Part shown: positions 35,801 through 48,300 of the stretch, one piece after another
Layout: each line of letters starts with the position of its first letter
Numbering within the stretch: the first letter of the stretch is position 1
Assembly (NCBI GenBank): GCA_009746045.1
Contig: RPFO01000667.1
Location: forward strand, 2,997,273-3,061,272
Length of the DNA: 64,000 nt
Direction: 5' to 3'
Source of the DNA: Mesostigma viride
Taxonomy: Eukaryota > Streptophyta > Mesostigmatophyceae > Mesostigmatales > Mesostigmataceae
Translations under genes and position numbers: made by a program
Notes under the pieces: generated by a model
Databases searched by the model: none
What the model was told of the DNA's origin: nothing
The model's input: only the letters and a program-made list of their open reading frames with translations

Positions 35801-38053
35801 CAACCCGGATATGATGTATGCCATTGATCAAACCATCACCCCGTTCCTGCCACAGTTAGACACCGCTCCCTTTCGTAAGCTCGCCCCCCAACCACCAACA
35901 CTTCGGCCCCATCATCCCTGGCTGATGCTTCCCCCCCCAACCTCCTTGCCAGCTCCAGGCCAATACCCCATCCCACCCCCCTTCTCCGCAAGCGCTATTC
36001 GCCACTTACATGCACCTATGCACCCCAACCGCCCATCATCGGTGGCCTGGAGGCCTTGAGCGATGGGAGTGGTACGGAACCAGTACTGTGTGGGCACTGT
36101 GGCTTTTTCTGGCGTACTGTCAACATGTTAGCTTTGTTCACCATAGTCCACAAGTATACCATGGTGACAACTCATACGGCTGCATGGAACATACCGTGTT
36201 TGTATCTCGTTTGGTGCATGATGAACGGTGCAGGAGAAAGGGTGAAGGATGAATAATGAATGAGGAATGAGGGATGAGGGATGAGGAATGAGGGATGAGG
36301 GATGAGGGATGAGGGATGAGGGATGAGGGATGAGGGATGAGGGATGAGGGATGAGGGATGAGGAATGAGGGATGAGGGATGAGGGATGAGGGATGAGGGA
36401 TGAGGGATGAGGGATGAGGGATGAGGGATGAGGGATGAAGGATGAGGGATGAGGGATGAGGGATGAGGGATGAGGGATGAGGGATGAGGGATGAGGGATG
36501 AGGGATGAGGGATGAGGGATGAGGGATGGGGGATGAGGGATGAGGGATGAGGGATGAGGGATGAGGGATGAGGGATGAGGGATGGGGGATGAGGGATGAG
36601 GGATGAGGGATGAGGGATGAGGGATGAGGGATGAGGGATGAGGGATGAGGGATGGGGGATGAGGGATGAGGGATGAGGGATGAGGGATGAGGGATGAGGG
36701 ATGAGGGATGGGGGATGAGGGATGAGGGATGAGGGATGAGGGATGAGGGATGAGGGATGAGGGATGAGGGATGAGGGATGAGGGATGAGGGATGAGGGAT
36801 GAGGGATGAGGGATGAGGGATGAGGGATGAGGGATGAGGGATGAGGGATGAGGGATGAGGGATGAGGGATGGGGGATGAGGGATGAGGGATGAGGGATGG
36901 GGGATGAGGGATGAGGGATGAGGGATGAGGGATGAGGGATGAGGGATGAGGGATGAGGGATGAGGGATGAGGGATGAGGGATGAGGGATGAGGGATGAGG
37001 GATGAGGGATGAGGGATGGGGGATGAGGAATGAGGAATGAGGGATTCAAATAAATGAATTGTGAATGATGAATGGAAAAATAAACTAAGGATGATGAGTG
37101 TCATGATTTTGTGTCTCCTTGTATCCCCTACCTGCACAGCCGCGGAGGACCCAAAGTATCTCGAGGCGCGCCCATGGCTCGAGGATGAGCAGATGAAGGT
37201 CCTCCGCTACTACCAGGTCCCCGTCTTGTCCTGGAGGGATGCGTTCTGGCACTCTGCGTTCTCTCCAGAGGGCGAGCGCAACCCGTTGCTGGTCTGCCAT
37301 GATGGCAAGCACCCGACCGCTTGCCTCCACTACGTGTGGGCGGCGGTGGTGGCGCACCTGTTTTGCGTGGAGGTGCAGCTGTACTGCGCAGAGGCGGAGT
37401 GGCGGGCACAAGCCAATCGTGCTGCTCCTGACATACCCAGGAAGGTTTCCTGGCGAGACATGCTCCCTGCAAAAAAGCTAGCCAAGGAAAAATTCAAGAA
37501 GCTGAATGGAGACAGGTTTGAAGCGAAAATGGAGCGTGGGGAACCCCCGAGGCTGGCACCGTTGACCGTGTTGAGCGCCGATGGGGGGGAGGCAGAGTTT
37601 CTTCCCGTGGAAATAAAGCCACCAGGGCGGTGGCAGTTTCGAGAGGATGTGGCAGGGAAGCCAGGGTGGATTGTGGAGGGACCAGGGGGGGGGGAAGAGA
37701 TTTCTTTCGATGTCATGCTTAGCCAGCGAGTTGTGTTAGGCTTCATGAGTAGCTACGAAAACATGGGGCAAGTCCAAGTGTTTGTGGACAAGCTTCAGCC
37801 AACGGCAGGAAATACACTTCCGCCCTTAAAGGAGCGTGTACTGTTGAAGCAAGCGACGGCTCCTGCTATGGTTGTGGATTCCCTTTGGCGTGCCAAGTCA
37901 TCCCAGTACTCTCAGAGAACTGTCATCGACATCCCTCCCAAGAAGCCGCCCATCCCTGTTCGAGTGAGGCTGAAGCGTGTCGAGCCTAAAGGCGGGCGTA
38001 ACAATCCCAGGGGACTAAACAAGTTTAAACTGCTGGCTCTTCTTTCATATTGA
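29805..38053 (+). CDS. SGNH hydrolase-like secreted protein, paralogue 3
   Basis: Five exons: 29805-29895, 30485-30808, 33157-33434, 34357-34498 and 37140-38053 (stop TGA), 1749 nt in all, 582 residues. The start at 29805 aligns with paralogue 2; an in-frame ATG at 29790 would add five residues. Exon 1 is a signal peptide (hydrophobic FVILLCLTVLASS, exon length identical to paralogue 2). Block I spans the exon 2/3 junction as GGSVTAG (residues about 136-142), block III is FVDYQVNDQ (Asn about 229), and block V is CHDGKHP (Asp about 333, His about 336). The C-terminal domain has WQFREDVAGKPGWIVEGPGG and MSSYENMGQ. This copy alone keeps the usual G-S-V-T-A-G block. The last intron holds a 0.8-kb 7-bp array and the 3' UTR is a TGAT array. 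Probably a secreted or Golgi glycan esterase/acyltransferase-like protein. Confidence 0.87.
30394..30808 (+). repeat. gene-converted tract, copy in SGNH-3
   Basis: Near-identical inverted copy of 27517-27928, sharing intron sequence (from GGCCCTCATGTTGGCG) and exon 2. Confidence 0.85.
32140..32240. repeat. short imperfect tandem repeat in SGNH-3 intron 2
   Basis: About four units of a TGATGTCATCGCTC-type motif, 25-30 bp period. Confidence 0.6.
34666..34780. repeat. 31-bp minisatellite in SGNH-3 intron 4
   Basis: About four copies of a unit containing GCATGTGCTACT and CCGTATATAC. Each unit repeats a GTATATAC palindrome. Confidence 0.75.
36247..37045 (+). repeat. (GGGATGA)n array in SGNH-3 intron 4
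   Basis: About 114 copies of the 7-mer, with occasional GGGGATG variants. It ends about 95 bp before the last exon. In the sense strand every unit supplies a GGG run spaced by four bases, which fits the G-quadruplex pattern. The long opposite-strand ORF (Ser-Leu-Ile-Pro-His-Pro repeats) is an artefact. Confidence 0.95.
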
Positions 38054-38055
38054 CC

Positions 38056-38370
<315 letters not shown>

Positions 38371-38927
38371 ATGCCTCCGTCAGGAAACCAAAATCTCATG
38401 TAGGCTGAAAGTGGAGCCAGCTGTCATACGAATCTGCTACATAAGAATTTCAGCCAGCAATTTATTTTAACGTACATGACTGGTTGTCTCATTTCAATGC
38501 ATTTGCAACTCCATAAGTGAGCAGGTCGTCAGACGCGGATCAGGTAATGGCAGTTCAAGCCTGCCACTACATGGTCCGCATCTTTCTAGGCCTGCGCTGG
38601 TTGGCTCGCGATCATTGATGTCAGATGAAAAAGGTGCTCCCCGGCCGGACCAGCCACATCTGGCCACCGATCATGTTGGTTGGTAAAGTACGTACTTGCG
38701 ACTGTTGCGAGTTGCGTGCCATGCGCGGGGACGTGTCGTACCAGTCATGCACGAATCAAGTACTCCGAGAGTCTCATCCTGTCATGTAATCATGCCGAAA
38801 ATTCTGTCTTATCAGGCCTTCTGTCTTATCAGGCCTTGCTCGTCTGTGAAGCTGGCCTCGATGGTAATGGCGGACGAGGCGGTAATATTAGTTTCGATAT
38901 GCAGCAATATTGGTTTTGGGTGAAGGA
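38371..38927. other. non-coding sequence with a diverged R1-like stretch
   Basis: 38490-38620 resembles the reverse complement of repeat R1 in outline (TGCCACTACATGGTCCG, GGCCTGCGCTGGTTGG). No gene seen. Confidence 0.4.
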
Positions 38928-39317
38928 TTCGGGACGGTACCCGAAATTGGTCACCCGATACCGGTACCCCAACTTCTCACTAAGGGCACCCGGTAATGGG
39001 ACCCGGTACCTGTGATGGGCGCTCGGTACATGTCCCCGGTACTACCAGGAGGGGTGACATTCAGCCAAGATCCAAGAAGAGGGGCCGGATCCTGCAGCCG
39101 CCGGTCCAGAATGTCTGGCCCCTATTTCCATAATCCGGGCCCGTGCAGCAACCGGCACCACTTCTAGCTGGCCCCCATCTTTTCGGCCCCTATGGGGGAG
39201 AATCCAGGGGCCGATTTTTGTGCAGCCGTCAGCCCCTAGAGTTTGGGCCCCCACATGCTACAGCCGGCGCGGCATGCCGCATCATGCCACATGGCGTCCC
39301 ATCTTGCCGCGGGGTAT

Positions 39318-39653
39318 ATCAAGGAGACAACCAGCGCAGGCCAGAAATCGGGAGAATCCGGACCTTGGTAGCTCGAGCCTGCCGCTATCTTGTCCGCGTT
39401 TTCGAGTCGTTCAGGATGATGAATATGAATGGTGATGGAAATGTGTAGCCTTGTGCATTGAAAGTATGGCTGGCTTACGTGTAGAGCGGCTAGATGACCT
39501 AGACGGTGGGGCCGGAAATAGCTTGCTTGATCAGGGCGTGTGTTTCGAGCCTAACTGGCCGGGAGTGTCTAGTGGTGAGCACCATTGCTGCGATCGCTCT
39601 CCCACCATTTACGAGAAAATACCTGCAAATGGAAAACCACTGAAAAGGTCTAG
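39318..39653 (+). repeat. dispersed repeat R1, full copy
   Basis: Reverse complement of 9513-9860 with few changes. It lies inside the hAT-like element. Confidence 0.78.
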
Positions 39654-39879
39654 CTGGGGTATATGCTCACAGAAGGCTTGCAGCCTCTTGCAGTAGCGCC
39701 CCTCGGCCACCACACCGGTCACCACAAGACGCTTGACGGCACGAATGACGCATACACAAACAATGGTAAGCAATGGTGTTGGCATCCTGAATCCTCACGC
39801 CGCGCTACTAGAACTACCGCTATACATAGCAGACTTGCCCAGTTGCCTGGGCCTGTCGCTGGGGAGGCAGTGCCGCATC

Positions 39880-39962
39880 ATGCCACGTGGCTCAGCATCA
39901 TTTTATGCCACGTGGCTCAGCATCATGTGATGCCACGTGGCTCAGCATCATGCCACGTGGTG
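39880..39962. repeat. tandem CCACGTGGCTCAGCATCAT repeat
   Basis: Four units with short spacers. Each unit contains the CACGTG palindrome. Confidence 0.8.
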
Positions 39963-40665
39963 CATCATCCCGCCGACCCTCGCTTTGCTCGCCAGCCCCT
40001 GTTTCCATATAGGGGCCGGCGCGTACCGCAACAGTCAGGCCCTGGGACGGGCCCCTAGTACCCTGGAAATTTTGCTTGGAGATGTCACCCCTCCGGGTAC
40101 TACCGGTACCCGGTACCGCTACCCGGTACCGCTACCCGCCGCTGACATCCCCAAGCGCCGGCAGAGAGCAACCCAAGTCATCGCCTCAGCGGGCGCAGAG
40201 CGGTTACACATGCTAGAAAGATGATTCATGCCAGGCAGTGCATCAGCTTTTGCATCGTGGTTTCTAGCCTACTAGCGCCAAGATATTTTACTTTAGATTT
40301 GTCAATGGCAACTCGGGCGACTCGGCATTCGGCATTCATTACTCAGTCACTCTTGAGGTGGTCAATCTTGCCCGCTGGGCCGCCCGGTTGTGTAGCGGTA
40401 CCGGGTACCCGGCCGGGTGTGACCGGATATCCATGGTGGCCTACCCGGTACCATGAGTACCCAGGTACCTATATACTAGCCCTCGGCCACTATAGACTCT
40501 CTGCAGCCCATGTGCCGGCGGCGTGCGTGGGATACAACTGACTGACTAACTGAGTACCCAGGTTTCGAAGCCCGGACCCCCGCCGTACGGGTCGGGTGTC
40601 GTTCAGTAGTAGCGATTTGGGTACCGATACCGGGTTGTTCCGGTAGTACCCGGTACCGTCCCGAA

Positions 40666-42358
40666 CCCTGTTGGGTTGCCACCTCCCCGGGGCATCAACG
40701 TCGAGAGGTTATGCAGAGCCGATGGCCTACTGTACACAGTGGTTTCCACGCCCCCTGAGGGTGGTTCGGGTGCCAAGGGTGCTAGTAGTTAGGGCGGGTG
40801 CGGGGGGGGGGGGGGGGGGGGGCACGCGGGGGTCGGCTTTTAATCGGACCTCGGGGTCGGCAACGTGGGGTCATTCTAATAAATTACCCGCGCAACGCAG
40901 GCGTACCGTTTGCAGGCGTATTTATTGTACGTGATGAGTTATATGAGTTAAGACAGGAACAAAAGGTGAACGTGCCCGACGCAACAATACCGCCCATGAC
41001 GCATTTACCCAGGCTTAACCCGGACATATTAGGTTCCCCCCCCCCCCTACGCATTCTCGTTCGAATGCATATTTAACACCATGAATAAATTAGCCGGCCT
41101 TTCCATAAATTACCGTCTCCATAGTTAGCTGGTCCCCGTGGATCTTGCATTCAACGATGGAACTGCTACAGCTTTGACACTTGCAAACCGGTCTCCGTCC
41201 CTGCGCATGGCCGGAAAGTTGTCATTTTTGCTGAGTCGGCGAGGTCAGTAAGGATGCATTGTAGGTGCCTTGCAAACTGGATACATGATCAAAGCTTGCC
41301 GTTGACTACCCCTCGCCGGCTGCCCAATGCTCGCCATCATCCCGCATTGTGTACCGTGCTTATAATAGCATTACTTTTACACCATCGCGACGTGCGTATG
41401 ATTTTCAGTATAGTATTGCTTAGGAGTACTGTACAAGGGATCGAGCCAGCACGAATCGCTCCTAGTGGGTAAATGGGGTGGGGGTGGGGGTGCAGAAAAG
41501 CCCGTCACGCCCTGTCATGAAGCCGTAGTCAATCGCCTGGCAACAATGTGGCTGGCGGGCAATGAGACGCCACTGTCCCCGTAAAAACCAACTCTAGGTT
41601 ATGCTTGTGCTTTTTCGCATGAATTTCGTAGTCTTGTTTGGTTTTCTCGTGCTTTTACCTTCCTGTCACGTTCGCTCCATGCAGCAGAGCGATGCACATT
41701 TGCATATGCTGCTGGCAACCGCTACATAGCATTACTGGCAGCTACGAAGCCTTACACTGAAATAAGGGATGTTACGTTAGCCGGCAGTCTGACCATGATC
41801 ACGTCGTTCTGGCCAGTTGATCAGACTATCAAGTTCACCCACTGGATGTTGGGCAGCTGACCAGCACACACAGTTGCTGGCACCCGCTAGTACGCCCTCC
41901 CTTATGCATGCCTTGGGTCACGTCATCACAGCTGCAGGTTTCCTGGGATTCATACAAAGGGGCTCTGCATCCATCCGTGCGACCAGGAGGCAGGCTTTCG
42001 TGTACCCTTCCTCCCTTCAGTATGGGGCGACCTGCTCTTCTCGCTGCCTGTGGCCTGGTTGCTTTCCCGCTGCTTCAATGGTTCTTGGTTCCCTGTCACC
42101 CTAATGCCTGCCATGGGAAGCCCACATGGGGTGACCCCACCCCCTGGCAACGGCTCGTGTGCGCATGCGGGTGGGCGTCGTCCATGCAGCGTGCGGGCCG
42201 CACTAGATGTGAACCAATGCCGCAGGCCAGCAGCCAAGGGGAGCGGCTGCGCCGCCACGTGCCACCTTGGTAGATTGTCCAGGGTTTGTTGGCCACCCCT
42301 TCACGCTGATGCCGCCATGGCTTGAGGCGTACGCTGCCACCCTGTGCATATCTTCCAG
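40666..42358. other. sequence upstream of the GT29 gene, first exon unresolved
   Basis: It holds a run of 21 G (40802-40822). The GT29 start codon must lie here or farther left, in an exon ending in phase 1. Candidates such as the ATG at 42023 (hydrophobic, donor GTGACC at 42130) are weak. Confidence 0.4.
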
Positions 42359-45300
42359 GGGCCAAGCCTTGGGCGTCCTACTCCAAAGGGGGCCCGCTTG
42401 CCCTCTTCCTGTCGGCGCTGCCCGCGTCGGTGTGGTACCGCTACCTGTTGGCCACCACCTTGCTGCTGTGTGTGTCGCTGTGCGCGCTGCACGCCGCGTG
42501 GGGTGGGGGCCAGCACGCCGCGTGGGGTGGGGGCCAGCACGCCGCGTGGGGTGGGGGCCAGCACGCCAAAGGGATCGCGGCGGCGGCCCTACCGGATGGG
42601 GAAGGGAGGGTGAGTGCTGCACAGCCAGGGGTGGGTCCTGGCGGGGAGTGACGTGGCAGCCTGTGGGCAAGGAACATGACAGGGGCTCGAGCTGCCAGAC
42701 ATCATGTGCAGCTGTTCACCATGGAAAGCCGCGCGCATCCATGCCATCACGAGGTGCTGCCGGTTCACCTCTTTGCAGGGGGAAGAGGCTCGGCACGTGC
42801 CTGGCCCAGCGCTTGCCTGCCAGCCACACGATGGCGCTAGGTGGTGCTAGCCTCGTAGCAGTGCTTGGGGGCTCTCGCCCTATGGTGTTCGCCGTGATTG
42901 TCTTGTGGCATGCATTCTCATTGCCTGCGCGTGTGCAGGTGGTCCCTCCAACCGCCAGCCGCTCGTCAATTGGGCCTTTTCTCATTGCCCCTCCTTGTGC
43001 CTGCTCATCCTGGCAAAGTTAACAAGGCTGCCGCCGTGGTCGCAGATGCTCGACTGCTGGTCGTGGTGGTGGAAGCCACACGGCGCTGCCGCTCCTCCGC
43101 TGGGCGCGCGAGGGTGACCTACCGCACCTACCGTGCCTACCGGCAGCCGGTCCGGGCTGCCTTGCGTGGCGGCAAATTGTGCAGGCATGCGTGTGCCTTC
43201 CCCCCCTTAATGTTGGCCACTCGTGTTCCCTGCGCCCCTGGGCCTTGCCCCCCTATGTCTTGCCCCCCTGACCCTTGCCCCCCTGCGCCTTGCCCCCCTG
43301 CACCTTGCCCTCCTGTGCCTTGCCCCCCTGACCCTTGCCCCCCTGACCCTTGCCCCCCTGCGCACATCGGCCAGTTGGCATGTGCGTTCCTATGGCCCTG
43401 TCCTGTATGCCCGCCGTCGCGCACGGTTCTTGCTGGGCGGGTCCCTGGCTGGCAGCTCCCCCACCTGAAACTGTTTTCGTTGCCGCGAGTCTCCCGCTTC
43501 GTTCCATGACAAGCGCAAGCTCCCTCCGTCTCTGCCCCACCGTCCGCCCACGCTTGCCTTTCCCTCCCTCCCCCAGCCGTCGCCGCTGCCTATCTACGGC
43601 ACGGCATCGCCTGGGCTCCGTACGGGCCCTGGCAAGGAGGCTAGTGAGGCGCCCTCCCTTCTCCACCGCGTGTTGTGGGCCATCGCGACCGCACTGGTCG
43701 GCCCGCAGCACGTCGCAGCCGGTAGTGGGGACTGCCTCGCCTTGGCTGCCCTTGACGCCACGAGCGGTCAAGGCACGGGGACGCATGGCCAGGACCTCAG
43801 GTCTCCGTCGCTGCTGGAAGGGGGCGGGGCTCCTGCGCGTACGGGCAACGACACGCGGCTTGGCGCACACACAAATGGGAGTGCGGCGGAGAGGGGACGT
43901 GGGCTAGCCGCGGGACACGAGCCGGTGGCCTTGCGGGTGGGCAACGCTAGCAGCAGCCCTTGCGTCGCCAACATGTGTCGCTGTGACAAACGGGACGATT
44001 GCCCTGGCGGCGCCGTGTGCGTGGGGGGTGCATGTGTGTGCCCCCTCCTGCGGTCCCTGGGGGACACGCTGGACCCGCGCATGGGGTGCCGCGAGGATCG
44101 GCCTGTGGATGGTGGGTGGCGGCAGGTGGCAGGGGGTGGGGGGGTTGAGGGGGGGATTTTGTGGGAGAGCATGGAAGCAGCTTCTGCACGTGGATTGTTT
44201 GGGGGTTGCTTGTTGGGGCCATCTTGGGCGGGATGGGAGAGGGCAGGAGAGGAAGGCACCTTAGGGCAAGAGGAGGCGCGTCTCTGGCGCTGGTGACTGG
44301 TCGAGGCCGGTGCATGTGCATGAGCGCTGCAGGTAACTCAGGCCTTAGCATCTCCCTCACACTTTGTGGCGGGGGTTACTTTTCAGCGCAGGTGTCTGGC
44401 TAGCCTCCCGTGCCTGGCCTGAAGTGCACGTCATGCACACTACATGGCATGTATGGCGGAGTGCCACATGGCAGGACCACAGGAACCCTTGTTTGCAGTG
44501 GATGCAAGAGGTGCGCTTGGCGTTTATCTGCCTGTTTGAGGCTGCTCTTTCCTCTGGCGTCCGGTTCTTGGAAACTGTTGTGTGCGTGCCCACGACGCCC
44601 CCCCTTTGGTACCCTCGCAGCCAACTCGGAGTGGTGCATCATGTCGCTGGCAAACTTCACGCGCGCGCACAGCCGCCAGTCACCCCCCCGCATGTTTGCA
44701 CTGGAAGCCGGTACGTGCCAGCACCGAGCCAGCGCATGCGATCGGCTGATAGCACAAGTGCACAACCCACTAGTGTATGTGGCTTGGTTGTCCCATGTAC
44801 TGCGTGCACTGACACAATAATTAATGATTCCTTGTAGCCACTCTCTGCATGGCCGTCCCAGCTGGCAGCGCGTACCCTGGCCAGCCATTTCCTCTGTTGC
44901 CAGCTGTCAGGTCCTCGCAGGCTCCCTGCCCGTTTGAACCAAGGTACCTCGGCTGTCTTCCGCATCGTTTCTCCTCCTCCCATTCATGCTGCTGACAGCT
45001 CAGTAGTAGGTTTCATTGGTTGGCTGCCAGCCAGGCGTCTCGTCGTCTGCTGCCCAGCATTTCCCCCTCTACCCTCCTGCCTGGGACCCACCTGTGCGTC
45101 TCCCTCCCACGTGTCCCAGGCGCAGCTGCGTGTGGAGCGAGTGCTATGTCGTCGGTCCGCGCCATGACCTTTGTATGGATGACGTTGCTGGCAGGCACAA
45201 GCAGGGCCGCCACTTTGAGGCTTGCATTGTCATGGGGTCGGCGGACCTGTGTTTAGGCCCTTCCAAGCTCCCTCATTTTTCCTCCAACTGGGGCCCGACA

Positions 45301-48300
45301 CCAGCATCCGAAGCTTGCTTTCCCACTCGCTTGGTTCTCTTCTCTTCTCCTTTGCCACTGCTATCGTCTCATCCACGTAGCTTTCGAGATGCGTTGACCA
45401 GATAAATCACTGCATTGCTGCCACCGCTGTCAGCACCAGGCCTGCTCTTTGACCACGTTGACATGCCAGCGAGAAATTTTTATTCAAAACTGGCAGGTCT
45501 TGCACCCACAGTTGCGACCCCTTGGGTCGCATCCTGCCTATCCTACCGCACCCGCTCCCACCATAACCCCCCTTCCCATCCCCAAATATCCCCTCCCCCT
45601 GGCCCCCCTAAAGGAGGCCCCCGCCCCTAGAGGATGATCCTCACGGTTCGGCAGCCCCCACGTAGCGCAGTTCGTACCGCTGCAAGCTTGTTCACACCGC
45701 GCTGGCGGTCTCCTGCGTCGCGCGGCCCACCCCCTTGTTGTTCTATACTCGTGTGCATGCAGCCAGGGTGAAGGGGGCGCCCGAGCTGGACCTGCCCTAC
45801 CTGGCTGACTGGTCCACCTGCGCAGTGGTGGGCAACTCGGACAGCCTGTTGAAGACTGAGCTGGGGGCCGAGATCGATGCGCATAGCGCGGTCATCCGCT
45901 TCAACGACGCGCCCACCAGGCAGCTCGAGGCGCATGTGGGTGGCTGAAAGGGGGGAGTTTGACGCCCTGTGTCCTGTGTCGGATGTCATAAGTTCCTTGC
46001 TTTGTAACAATCCCCCCCGCCCTCCTTGGCCACTTGTAGATAACGCTACTTATGTAGATACTGGTATGTTGTTTATGCTAGCCTCATTCATCTGTATGAT
46101 CATGTAATTTCAGCCATGCTTTGCGATGGGTTGATCATGCCGACATCCGCAGGATAGTATGCAGCACAGCTCCTTTGTAAGAGGGTACTACTTTATCCAG
46201 CAGTGCCCACGCTGTTATGGTCGGGACTGTTTTGATGAAATCATGGTAGTTGGTCTCATCGGCAATGGCATCTTAAGGGTCGCACACATGCCATAAGAAC
46301 CGACAAGAAATCAGTTGTTTGCCTTGACTGGCTTGATGGTGCGGTGGCGCGATGGTGCTATGGTAGTCTTGGCTGTTTCTGCTTACTTCGATAGCTGGCC
46401 TAGTTGTGTAGACGTTGGTGCAAATGATCTACTTTGCTAGGCTATGGGAGCGAGGTTTGAGGTGGGATCTACACCGCATCCTTACAATCTATTGGGAAGG
46501 GTCAGTTTGAATTCATGGCTACCTGCAGGCCACTGGCCGATCGGTCACCTGGTATTTATGCACATGTTTTCTGGCAAGCAAGCCTAGTGAACCAAGGCAG
46601 GTAGTGTGATGCTTTATGTAAGCCTACCAGCATTTGCCTGTCCATGTCTACCCTGGTTTATTCTTTCTCATGTTGTCAATCCCCTGTGCCGCCCGTGGCC
46701 TCATTTCCCAACATCCAACTGTTAACGGGGCGAGCAGGGAGGTAGTTCCGATGGGGCTCTCACTGGGAGCAGATGACCTTGCGATGACGTGGTCGGTAGC
46801 ACTTGAAACTGGTGATGCTCAACCCACCCCACTAGGAAATGCACATGTCTTTCTGATAAAACTTCCACGCTGTTTTCCAGGCAGTGCTGTCGTCTTGACT
46901 GGCTGCTGACCTCACGCACCCTTTCTTTCCGTGCCTGGCTGCCCTCGCATCCCTGGCCAGGTGGGCGGCAGGACCACGCTGCGCATCCAGAACATCAAGT
47001 ACTGCGGCTTCCATGAGGGAGAGGACGAGATGATGCTGCACTACACGCCGGCATATAAGAACGTGGCCAAGGGAGGTAAGTGCAACACGTAGGAAAACAG
47101 GGCAGCCTGGCAGGTCGTTTAGGCACGCGGTACCTTGCTAGCTGGGGCGACCACCAGATGTGCGGCAGTACAAGCGAGCAGCACTTGTTGCCTGCTGTGA
47201 AACACATGACCAGGTGGATACGACGCAACGCGCGTGCAGGAATGGGTGGCACTAGATTCATATTGTGGCGGCCAGGCATTGTCTAGCAATGTCTGCCTGC
47301 TTTGGCACTCCCTTGCAAATCTATTGCACCTGAAACTTGGACTTGCTGCGCGCTTGGCTCCTGCTGGAAGGGGCAGGGTGCCAGCCATCACCGCATATAA
47401 CCAAAGCGCATCCTCGTCAGCCACACACCCAGCTGTGCGTAGAGCCAGTCCCTGCGACCAGTTGGTTATAATAGCCACTTGGCCATCGTGAACGGTCTGG
47501 CCAGCTAGCTCCGCACGCCCATGCTCTGTAAAGGTAGGCAGACACACAAGTGCGCCGATGCTGCAGTCAGCGCCGCCGATGCTGACCTCATTTGTGCTGT
47601 GTGTGACAGGTGCGTGCCCTCACCCGTTTTGTGCTGTGTATGGCACGGTTGACAGGTGCATGCCCTGACCCTTGTTGTGTTGCGTATGGCATAAGGATTC
47701 CTATTACGAGTGCGCAGCTTACCGGAGCGCGGATGTGGTTGCTCATTCGTTCTAATCTCCTTCACCTGGGCTTTATTGTCACACGCCACCGCAGACCCTT
47801 GTGCAAAGACGGCTGCCCTCAAGCTCACCAGCCACTTCCTCGAATATGAATTGGTAGGTGGGGCTGGTCGACGTGCTAGGTTGCACTGCCAGGTGGCGCT
47901 GCTAGGTGGCAGCGTGTCATAGTGCCCAATGCTGTGTACATCTTTTGGAGTTAAGCTATGGCAACGGAAAGGAATATATGGCAGAGTGACTGGAATAGAC
48001 AATTTTTTTCTGCCCTCAGCATTGACTGCAATGGGAGCTTCGTAGATAGAGCGAAGGTAACCATCAGTTGGTGCCTTGCTGTCCCCCAATTCGTAAAGTT
48101 TTCAGCTTTCCGCGTGCAACGATCTATTGTGCACGAGATAGGGCCGGTTTGTTTTATCGTGGGCTACGGGTGACCATGGCTGCCTGGGCGACGTGGCTGG
48201 GAGCTGCCGGCGCGCTGACCTGCGACTCGATCAAGCCGAACATGCACCGCCTGACAATGTGGCCACGTTCCCGTCTGTTTTGTCAGCATGCCGTCGCAGC

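Larger units (their letters stand above)
38928..40665. mobile_element. hAT-like element rich in GGTACC, with internal R1
   Basis: The ends are inverted: GGATTCGGGACGGTACCCG on the left and, reversed, AGGGTTCGGGACGGTACCG on the right. Next to both ends are runs of GGTACC/ACCGGTA. It resembles the clearer element at 55271-55886. A possible duplication (TTGGGT next to both ends) is imperfect. No transposase ORF. Confidence 0.55.

Noticed and set aside
36247-37045. Telomere-like repeat
   Set aside because: GGGATGA is not the TTTAGGG/TTAGGG type, contains variants, and lies in the middle of a gene intron.
36138-37137. Long opposite-strand ORFs of about 300 codons made of Ser-Leu-Ile-Pro-His-Pro repeats
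   Set aside because: They are translations of the (GGGATGA)n array, whose unit and three frames stay open by chance. They lie antisense in an intron.
42023-42130. ATG at 42023 as the first exon of the GT29 gene
   Set aside because: The phase fits, but the donor (GTGACC) is weak and it would add a second hydrophobic segment, so I left the start open.
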